Below are positions 57,858-64,000 of a stretch of 64,000 nt of DNA, in pieces. This DNA comes from Paraburkholderia sp. PGU19 (GTDB lineage: Bacteria > Pseudomonadota > Gammaproteobacteria > Burkholderiales > Burkholderiaceae): assembly GCF_013426915.1 (NCBI RefSeq), contig NZ_AP023179.1, positions 2,108,001 through 2,172,000 of the forward strand, read 5' to 3'. A model generated the notes under the pieces. That model had not been told where the DNA came from. It saw only the letters and a list, made by a program, of their open reading frames with translations, and did no database searches. A program made the translations under genes and the position numbers. The number at the start of each line of letters is the position of its first letter. Position 1 is the first letter of the stretch.

Positions 57858-58841
57858 ATGGAAAACGCAGCACAGATCGGGCTGTTCGGCGCGGCGGGTG
57901 CCGCCGGACGCAGCATCGCCCACGCGCTCAGCGTGGCGGGCCGGCGTTATCGGGTGATCGGACGCGGGCGGCAAGCGCTAGAGGCGTCGTTCGGTCACGA
58001 TCCTCTCGCGGAAGTCGTCACGTGGAATCCGGACGATCCCGCCACGATCGGCGCCGCGGCAGCCGGCTTGCAGACGGCCGTGTATCTCGTCGGCGTGCCG
58101 TATCACCAGTTCGAACAGCATCCCGTTCTCATGCAAAAGACGCTCGACGGACTACGCGCGGCCGGTGTGCAGCGCCTGATCCTGATCGGCACCGTTTATC
58201 CGTATGGGCGCGCGCGCAGTACGCCCGTCACCGAGTCGCAGCCGCGCGAGCCGCATACGTTCAAAGGCAAGATGCGGCTCGCGCAGGAAAATCTCGTGAT
58301 CGACGCACATGGCCACGATGGGCTCGAAACGCTCGTGCTGCGTTTGCCCGACTTCTACGGTCCGGGCGTCGAACGCAGCTTCCTGCATGGCGTATTCGAA
58401 GGCGCGGCGAAAGGCACACGGGCGCAGATGATCGGCCCGATCGACGTGCCGCATGAGTTCGTGTTCATGCCTGACGTGGGGCCTGTTATCGAACGCCTTT
58501 CGCGCACGCCTGAAGCATTCGGTCGCGTGCTGCATCTGGCGGGCGCCGGCACCATCACGCAGCGCGAAATCGCCGAACGCGCCTACGCGCTCGCGCAGCG
58601 AGAACCGAAGCTGATGGTGGCGAACAAGACGATGCTGCGCATCATGGGGCTCTTCAACCCGCTGCTGCGCGAAATGGTCGAAATGCATTACCTGCTGACG
58701 GACCCCGTCGTGCTCGACGACTCGGCGCTGACCAAACTGATTGGTCCGGTAGCGAAGACATCGTATGAAGCGGGCATCGCGCAGTCGCTGGCGGCTGCGC
58801 AGCGCGCGGTGCAAGAGGCCGCTCGCGCGCAGGCGGCATAA
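57858..58841 (+). CDS. NAD(P)-dependent epimerase/dehydratase-like protein
   Basis: A 327-residue Rossmann-fold protein with GLFGAAGAAGRSIAHAL near the N-terminus, and a YPYGRAR motif near residue 115 typical of the NAD-dependent epimerase group. The substrate is not known. The ATG at 57858 has GGGAG upstream. It is divergent from a TetR regulator. Confidence 0.85.
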   Translation: MENAAQIGLFGAAGAAGRSIAHALSVAGRRYRVIGRGRQALEASFGHDPLAEVVTWNPDDPATIGAAAAGLQTAVYLVGVPYHQFEQHPVLMQKTLDGLRAAGVQRLILIGTVYPYGRARSTPVTESQPREPHTFKGKMRLAQENLVIDAHGHDGLETLVLRLPDFYGPGVERSFLHGVFEGAAKGTRAQMIGPIDVPHEFVFMPDVGPVIERLSRTPEAFGRVLHLAGAGTITQREIAERAYALAQREPKLMVANKTMLRIMGLFNPLLREMVEMHYLLTDPVVLDDSALTKLIGPVAKTSYEAGIAQSLAAAQRAVQEAARAQAA

Positions 58842-58874
58842 CGCCGCCCTGCACAAGCTTCATGATGTGCGCGC

Positions 58875-59162
58875 TCAGGTACTCGCGAGATTGCCCGGCG
58901 GAAAGTGACCGCTCTTGAGCAGAACGGGCGTGCCATTGCTGATCAGCAGATGTTCGCGCGCGACGGCTTCGATACGCTCGCGGCCCGCGTCGAATGCGCG
59001 GCGCCAGGCGTCGGTGTCGTTCGCGTCGGCGCCGAAATGATCTTCGAGCGCTTCGACGGAAATCGCGCACGGCACCCGTTCACCGTCGACCAGCGCCGGA
59101 AACACCAGCGTCAGATTGAAGTCGCGGTAGGCGGGCGCGTCCGCGGGAAAACGAATCTCCAT
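58875..59162 (-). CDS. DUF1488 family protein
   Basis: A 95-residue protein: MEIRFPADAPAYRDFNLTL, then CAISVEALEDHFGA, which matches DUF1488. The ATG follows GAGGTCACC. The function is unknown. Confidence 0.85.
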   Translation of the reverse strand: MEIRFPADAPAYRDFNLTLVFPALVDGERVPCAISVEALEDHFGADANDTDAWRRAFDAGRERIEAVAREHLLISNGTPVLLKSGHFPPGNLAST

Positions 59163-59380
59163 GGTGACCTCATCGGGAAAATCCGGCGTTCCAGGCGAGT
59201 GGCCGCACAGGTGCGCGAGAACCGGCATGCGGACGACTGGCCCAATCAGCGGGCTTAATGGTACTCGTAGCGGCATGCGACGGTCCAGCATCGGGTATGC
59301 CGCGTTTCGCCGGGCCCGCTTCAGCGGCGCGTCCGCCCCGTCGTATGCGTGTGCTCGACGGGCGCGCGTAAGGCCATGAA

Positions 59381-59656
59381 TCACTCGCCGTCCAGCAGCC
59401 GGTCGACATACGCGCGGCCCGCCTTCTCGACGAAGACCAGCGCTTCGTCCTCCGACTCGAAGCGATGCTCGTCGCCGATTTCGATCAGCGTTTCGATCAG
59501 GTGCGGATCATCCGGCCCGCGCTCCGACAGACTGACCGCTCCGACATACAGCCCTTCGCGCTCGCCCGCGCGCCGCGCCTGCTCATGCGGCGGCACGAGC
59601 CGCGCCGATGCGCTGATGTAATAGCCCCGATAAGGGCCGCTCACGCGCTCTGCCAT
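59381..59656 (-). CDS. Small conserved-looking protein
   Basis: A 91-residue protein with YRGYYISASARLVPP and ESEDEALVFVEKAGRAYVD. It looks like a small alpha/beta domain. The family is not recognised. The start at 59656 is uncertain. Confidence 0.65.
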   Translation of the reverse strand: MAERVSGPYRGYYISASARLVPPHEQARRAGEREGLYVGAVSLSERGPDDPHLIETLIEIGDEHRFESEDEALVFVEKAGRAYVDRLLDGE

Positions 59657-59817
59657 GTTCGCCTCTCGTTCGATGTTGCTGCAATGGAATCGACAGCACG
59701 CGGCACGCCACGTGCGATACACGGTAAGTCTGCCCGCCGCGCGATAAGTTCTGCGCGGCCCTCCCAACCCGCACGCACGGGCGCGCTGCCTGCAATTTCC
59801 GGACGAGAACCGACGAT

Positions 59818-60036
59818 ATGGGAAAATATTTGCTTCGAGAGCGCGAGATCGCCGAACCGGACGCGGCCAACGCGTGGTTCGCCTACGCGGAAAGTCACGG
59901 TATCGACATTCCGAGGGCGATCAGCATCTGGGAGGACGCGGCGACGGGCGCCGAAAGCCGGCGCCTCGTCGGGCAGGCGGACATTCGCATCGATCTGTCC
60001 GAAACGGGACACTTGAGCCTCCGGCCGCAAGCCTGA
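59818..60036 (+). CDS. Small protein of unknown function
   Basis: A 72-residue acidic protein, with helices in REREIAEPDAANAWFAYAES. No family is recognised. Confidence 0.55.
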   Translation: MGKYLLREREIAEPDAANAWFAYAESHGIDIPRAISIWEDAATGAESRRLVGQADIRIDLSETGHLSLRPQA

Positions 60037-60186
60037 GGTCTCCGACCTCTCGTCGAGCCACCATGGCCCGCGTCATGTCCGCTATGCGGTACGCCAGCGA
60101 TAGCGCGTCGCCCACATCAGGCGGACGACGCTGGCGGCTGCCGCTCGCCGCGCTCGCATCACAGCCTATTTCTGGAAGGAAACACA

Positions 60187-60540
60187 ATGAAGTCGATCGA
60201 ACGGCGCGCGCGCCACTCTCTTGTCTCCCACGCGATCCGTGCTGCGGCGCTGCCGCTTGCCGCACTCGCGATTGCGAGCCTTGGCGCCTGCGCGTCGTCG
60301 AACGAAACGAAGCTGATCAACCTGCCCAATGGCGAAACCGGCTTCGCGGTCAGCTGCAGCGGCGCGGATGCGAGTTCGAGCTGGGCATCGTGCTACGTGC
60401 TGGCGGGCAAGGCGTGCGGCGCGACGGGTTACGACATCGTTTCGAAAGACAACGACGATGGCGGCCTCGCAGGCGGCAGCATCACGAACGTCGTGTCGGC
60501 GAGCGTGAAGAACCGTTCGATGGTGGTTCGCTGCAAGTGA
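60187..60540 (+). CDS. Small lipoprotein
   Basis: A 117-residue protein with a lipobox SLGAC (lipid Cys at residue 35) and a Cys/Ser/Gly-rich mature part. A C-rich motif SCSGADASSSWASCYV suggests a disulfide. The start follows CTGGAAGGA. The function is unknown. Confidence 0.85.
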   Translation: MKSIERRARHSLVSHAIRAAALPLAALAIASLGACASSNETKLINLPNGETGFAVSCSGADASSSWASCYVLAGKACGATGYDIVSKDNDDGGLAGGSITNVVSASVKNRSMVVRCK

Positions 60541-60583
60541 TTCGCTGCGCGCAAACGCGCCGCGCGCCGCGCGCCGCGCGGCG

Positions 60584-60922
60584 TCAGTGCGCCTGCATCT
60601 TCGAAAACAGGTTCAGCACGACGACGCCCGCGACGATCAGGCTCAGGCCCGCGACGGCCGCAAGGTCCGGCACCTGTCGATACATCACGATCGCAACCAG
60701 CGTGATCAGCACGATCCCGACGCCGGACCAGATCGCATACACGATGCCGACGGGCAGGCTCTTCAGCGTCAGCGACAGGCAGTAAAACGAGATGCTGTAG
60801 CCGAGCAGCACGACGAGCGCGGGCACGAGCCGCGTGAAGCCTTCCGACGCGCGCAGCGCCGAGGTCGCGATCACCTCGGCGACGATGGCGATGCCGAGCA
60901 ATGCAAAGGGCGGCACGCGCAT
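60584..60922 (-). CDS. SMR-family efflux protein (EmrE-like)
   Basis: A 112-residue protein with four hydrophobic segments. The essential Glu is present in [14 protein letters not shown]. It probably exports cationic compounds by proton exchange. It lies 3 bp after the UPF0303 gene. Confidence 0.93.
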   Translation of the reverse strand: MRVPPFALLGIAIVAEVIATSALRASEGFTRLVPALVVLLGYSISFYCLSLTLKSLPVGIVYAIWSGVGIVLITLVAIVMYRQVPDLAAVAGLSLIVAGVVVLNLFSKMQAH

Positions 60923-60925
60923 ACC

Positions 60926-61423
60926 TCAGGCCTTCGCAAGCGCGAGCTTGCTGTAGTCGTGGCCGAGTTGCGCGCACAGCGCCTCGACGACGAGTTCGTG
61001 ATCCGCGCGTTGCGGCAGTCCCGACACCGTCACCGACCCGATTACGCCCGCGCCCTTCACGGTCAGCGGAAACGCGCCGCCATGCGATGCGTAATCGGCT
61101 TCGGGAAGACTGTGTTTGTCGGCGAGCGTGCCGTTCGACTGTTGCAGCTTCAGCCCGATGGCATACGAGCTGCGGCGGAAATGCGCGACCGTGTTGCCCT
61201 TGCGGCGCGCCCAGTTGACGTTATCCGGCGTCGCGCCTTCCAGCAGCGAGAAGAACATGGGCTGACCGAACGTGCGGATATCGATGGCGAGTGCGAGGCC
61301 GCGCGCTTTCGCGACCTCTCGCAAATACGCGCCGAGTTGCCACGCGGTGTCGGCATCGAAATGAGGGAAGACAAGCGAGTGTTCCTGCGCAGCGATCGAC
61401 TGCAAATCGTGAGCGATGTCCAT
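60926..61423 (-). CDS. UPF0303 (heme-degrading-domain-like) protein
   Basis: A 165-residue protein of the UPF0303/GlcG-like fold, with [16 protein letters not shown] and HGGAFPLTV. The function is uncertain. The start at 61423 (MDIAHDL) is chosen; an ATG at 61441 is also open. It is followed by the SMR gene in one unit. Confidence 0.8.
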   Translation of the reverse strand: MDIAHDLQSIAAQEHSLVFPHFDADTAWQLGAYLREVAKARGLALAIDIRTFGQPMFFSLLEGATPDNVNWARRKGNTVAHFRRSSYAIGLKLQQSNGTLADKHSLPEADYASHGGAFPLTVKGAGVIGSVTVSGLPQRADHELVVEALCAQLGHDYSKLALAKA

Positions 61424-61636
61424 GGCGTGTCGAGAGAGCATTGATGAACGCGGTGCCGCACGCGAGATGAAGTCTCGCGCGGCGCCGAAGAACGGGGATT
61501 CTAGCGCACGTGTTGTGCGCTACGTGGCCATGCTCTCACAGTAACGACAGGCATTCGATGTGCCTTCGACGCACTTGTCGCGGCAAGCCAGATCACCGTC
61601 GCTTTCCATACTTTCATGTCGATTCTTAAAAACTGA

Positions 61637-61665
61637 TTGCATTGAGCATGCGGTTGCCCTATAAT
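61637..61665 (+). promoter_or_regulatory. Sigma-70 promoter of initiator tRNA
   Basis: TTGCAT at 61637-61642, 17 bases, then TATAAT at 61660-61665, 15 bases before the tRNA start. Confidence 0.8.
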
Positions 61666-61680
61666 CTTTTCTTCGACGGA

Positions 61681-61757
<77 letters not shown>

Positions 61758-61810
61758 GTACTCACTGGTTATATGTTCCAGGTGTCATCAAGAGCCGTCG
61801 CACCATCAAA

Positions 61811-61832
61811 CCCGCCAATGGCGGGTTTTTTG
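61811..61832 (+). terminator. Terminator after the initiator tRNA
   Basis: CCCGCC, loop AAT, GGCGGG, then TTTTTTGTTTT. Confidence 0.85.
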
Positions 61833-61972
61833 TTTTGCGGCTCAGCCCGCGCTTCAGCATGAAATCATCACGCGCGCGCAACGATCGCTGCGTGCTTGTA
61901 TGGGTCCGCGCGCGTCATCGAGAACGCCCGCCCCGGTGATACACTCCCATCACCGTTTCCCATCCCCTTCCT

Positions 61973-62518
61973 ATGAAATTCTGTTCCGTCTGCGGCCACG
62001 CAGTGAGCCTGAGCATTCCGCCCGGCGACAACCGTGAGCGCTTCGTCTGCGCGAGCTGCGGCACCGTGCACTATCAGAATCCGCGCAACGTGGTCGGCAC
62101 CGTTCCCGTATGGGACGACAAGGTGCTGCTGTGCCGGCGCGCGATCGAACCGCGCTACGGCTATTGGACCCTGCCCGCAGGCTTCATGGAAATGGGCGAG
62201 ACCACCTCAGAAGCCGCCGCGCGCGAAACACTGGAAGAAGCCGGTGCGCGCGTCGAAGTGCAGAACCTGTACACGCTGCTGAACGTGCCGCACGTGCATC
62301 AGGTGCATCTGTTCTATCTCGCGCGGCTACTCGATCTCGACGTCGAAGCAGGCGAAGAGAGCCTCGAAGTACGCCTCTTCGAAGAGCACGAAATTCCATG
62401 GGGCGACATCGCGTTCCCGACCGTCGCGCAAACCTTGCGCTTCTTCTTCACCGACCGCGCGTCGGGCAACTACGGCCTGCACACGGGCGACATCTTCCGC
62501 TCGCTGCGCGACGGCTGA
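61973..62518 (+). CDS. Nudix hydrolase with N-terminal zinc ribbon
   Basis: A 181-residue protein. It starts with a four-Cys ribbon (KFCSVCG and CASCG), then the Nudix box [20 protein letters not shown] followed by AGA. The layout is that of zinc-ribbon Nudix enzymes such as NADH pyrophosphatase-like ones, but it is shorter. The substrate is not fixed by sequence. Confidence 0.88.
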   Translation: MKFCSVCGHAVSLSIPPGDNRERFVCASCGTVHYQNPRNVVGTVPVWDDKVLLCRRAIEPRYGYWTLPAGFMEMGETTSEAAARETLEEAGARVEVQNLYTLLNVPHVHQVHLFYLARLLDLDVEAGEESLEVRLFEEHEIPWGDIAFPTVAQTLRFFFTDRASGNYGLHTGDIFRSLRDG

Positions 62519-62537
62519 CCACAACGACAGCTGTCGC

Positions 62538-63275
62538 ATGGTTCCCTGGCTAGGCCCCGACGATCCGTTTCCGCCCGTCGAACGCGCGCTGTCCGCAGCG
62601 AGCGGCGCGCCCGGCTTGCTCGCGGCAAGCGCGGACCTGTTGCCGTCGAGACTCATCGACGCGTACCGGCGCGGCATTTTCCCGTGGTATTCGGACGGTC
62701 AGCCCGTGCTCTGGTGGACACCCGACCCGCGCATGGTCCTGCGTCCACGCGAGTTCAAGATTTCGCCTTCGCTGAAAAAGACGCTCAAGCGCGTGCTGCG
62801 CGACGACGCGTGGGAAATCCGCGTCGACGCCGATTTCCCCGCCGTGATGCGCGCCTGCGCGCTCGCGCCGCGTCACGGTCAGCGCGGCACCTGGATCACG
62901 TCGGACGTGATCGACGCCTACACGGCATTGCACCGCCGTGGCGAGGCGCACAGCATCGAAACGTGGCACGAGGGAAAGCGCGTCGGCGGGTTGTATGGTG
63001 TGTCGTTCGGCAAAATGTTCTTCGGCGAATCGATGTTTGCGGACGTCACCGATGCATCGAAAATCGCGCTCTCCGCGCTCGTCTTCCACTTGCGACGTCA
63101 CGAAATAGAAATGATAGACTGCCAGCAGAACACGTCGCATCTGGCGTCGCTGGGCGGCCGCGAGATCACGCGCAAGGCGTTCGTCGCGCATGTGCGCGCG
63201 AACGTCGATGCAGCGCCGATCCCCTGGTCGTTCGACAAGACCGTCGTGCGCGATCTTTTTGCGCCGGCGGCGTGA
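62538..63275 (+). CDS. aat: Leucyl/phenylalanyl-tRNA--protein transferase
   Basis: A 245-residue protein with [20 protein letters not shown], a family signature, and [17 protein letters not shown] [16 protein letters not shown]. It adds Leu or Phe to N-terminal Arg/Lys, marking proteins for ClpAP. It is followed 135 bp later by bpt, a second N-end-rule enzyme. Confidence 0.95.
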   Translation: MVPWLGPDDPFPPVERALSAASGAPGLLAASADLLPSRLIDAYRRGIFPWYSDGQPVLWWTPDPRMVLRPREFKISPSLKKTLKRVLRDDAWEIRVDADFPAVMRACALAPRHGQRGTWITSDVIDAYTALHRRGEAHSIETWHEGKRVGGLYGVSFGKMFFGESMFADVTDASKIALSALVFHLRRHEIEMIDCQQNTSHLASLGGREITRKAFVAHVRANVDAAPIPWSFDKTVVRDLFAPAA

Positions 63276-63410
63276 TGCGCAGCGTCGTCGAGGGCCGACG
63301 CCGCGTGAACGATGACAATCGCCATGGACGCGTCCGCCGGGCACGCTGCAAGCTACCGTTGAGCAGCGAGCCGGATTGGCAAATCCAGAAACGCTTCGAG
63401 AGCTGCTAAC

Positions 63411-64000
63411 GTGACTCACCCGAATGAGCTGCCGCTTTCACCGCTTTCGGCGCTGCAATTCTATGCAACAGCGCCATACCCTTGCAGTTATCTGGAAGGG
63501 CGCGTCGCGCGCTCGCAAGTTGCGACGCCCAGCCATCTGATCAACTCCGACGTCTATACCGAACTCGTGCGCGCAGGCTTTCGCCGCTCGGGCGTGTTCA
63601 CGTACCGGCCATACTGCGACGGCTGCCGCGCGTGCGTGCCGGTGCGCGTGCCCGTCGAACGCTTCACGCCGAACCGCACGCAGCGGCGCGTGTGGAAACG
63701 GCACGGCAACCTGATCGCGACCGTCGCGCCGCTGCATTACGACGAAGAGCACTACGCGCTCTACATGCGCTATCAGTCGGCGCGCCACGCGGGCGGCGGC
63801 ATGGACCGCGACAGCCGCGACCAGTACGAGCAGTTCCTGTTGCAAAGCCGGATCAATTCGCGCCTCGTCGAATTCCGCGAGCCCGCCAATCCCGGCTATG
63901 CAGGCCATCCCGACATGCCCGGCACGCTGCGCATGGTCAGCATGATCGATATCCTCGGCGACGGGCTGTCGTCGGTGTACACGTTCTTCGATCCCGACCT
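63411..64000 (+). CDS. bpt: Aspartate/glutamate leucyltransferase (Bpt/ATE type), N-terminal part
   Basis: The gene runs off the right edge; 196 codons are seen. It starts with GTG at 63411, [20 protein letters not shown], then [16 protein letters not shown], and the Cys pair in [14 protein letters not shown]. The family adds leucine to N-terminal Asp/Glu. No strong ribosome site is seen. Confidence 0.93.
   Translation, partial: MTHPNELPLSPLSALQFYATAPYPCSYLEGRVARSQVATPSHLINSDVYTELVRAGFRRSGVFTYRPYCDGCRACVPVRVPVERFTPNRTQRRVWKRHGNLIATVAPLHYDEEHYALYMRYQSARHAGGGMDRDSRDQYEQFLLQSRINSRLVEFREPANPGYAGHPDMPGTLRMVSMIDILGDGLSSVYTFFDPD

Noticed and set aside
57846..57860. Earlier ATG (57846) as start of the epimerase-like gene
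   Set aside because: The ATG at 57858 has GGGAG at a proper distance, whereas the earlier one has none.
62684..63409. 241-codon frame overlapping aat
   Set aside because: It is an out-of-frame shadow of aat with Arg-rich composition.

Overview
The window is high-GC DNA from a betaproteobacterium of the Burkholderiales, most likely Burkholderia or Paraburkholderia. The evidence is the combination of gene neighbourhoods: a split arn (aminoarabinose) operon, rpsF-priB-rpsR-rplI-dnaB, sbp-cysT-cysW-cysA-cysB, gcl-hyi-glxR, nodIJ-type ABC genes and small secreted proteins of the MKTKLIAA type. No species call is possible from the sequence alone.

Layout. 1-6462: lipid A aminoarabinose operon on the + strand (arnT 3' part, one small flippase-like gene, arnB, arnC, separate formyltransferase and decarboxylase genes in place of a fused arnA, arnD). 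6634-11544: bcp peroxiredoxin, a PIN-PhoH ATPase, an NlpC/P60 lipoprotein and an SDR protein that lacks the catalytic Tyr/Lys. 11572-16406: minus-strand phosphate transporter with its DUF47 partner, then dnaB and the S6-PriB-S18-L9 operon. 16629-19842: an ECF sigma / anti-sigma pair divergent from a Tat-exported metallophosphoesterase and a cupredoxin, with matching promoter-like motifs on both sides. 20116-24858: LysR regulator divergent from the glyoxylate pathway genes gcl-hyi-glxR. 25298-33363: cytochrome c plus sorbosone-type dehydrogenase, asparaginase, and the sulfate uptake cluster with its CysB-type regulator. 33666-43005: lexA with two SOS boxes, stress protein, NodIJ-like ABC exporter, a metal-type permease, aldo-keto reductase, an MFS pump and small genes.

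43124-48195 is a decayed genomic island of about 5.1 kb inserted in the 3' end of tRNA-His. A 17-bp direct repeat marks its ends, the remnant of an integrase lies beside the tRNA, and the cargo includes an ORF-less group II intron, an IS5-type insertion sequence, a broken lipoprotein gene and several small phage-like genes. 48349-61423 holds dusA, a small secreted protein followed by 103-bp tandem repeats, an alkanesulfonate (ssuD-ssuC-ssuB) cluster, acyl-CoA and TetR genes and several small conserved genes. 61681-64000 holds initiator tRNA-Met, a Nudix hydrolase, aat and the start of bpt (two N-end-rule aminoacyl transferases).

Two features cut across the window. First, at least five otherwise normal genes (anti-sigma factor, cupredoxin, the gene at 38098, the permease at 38781, the lipoprotein at 43200) are each broken by what looks like exactly one missing base, usually in a short homopolymer; this may be sequence error rather than biology and must be settled first. 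Second, a REP-like palindromic repeat family sits between convergent genes at about 19.9 kb and 25.2 kb.
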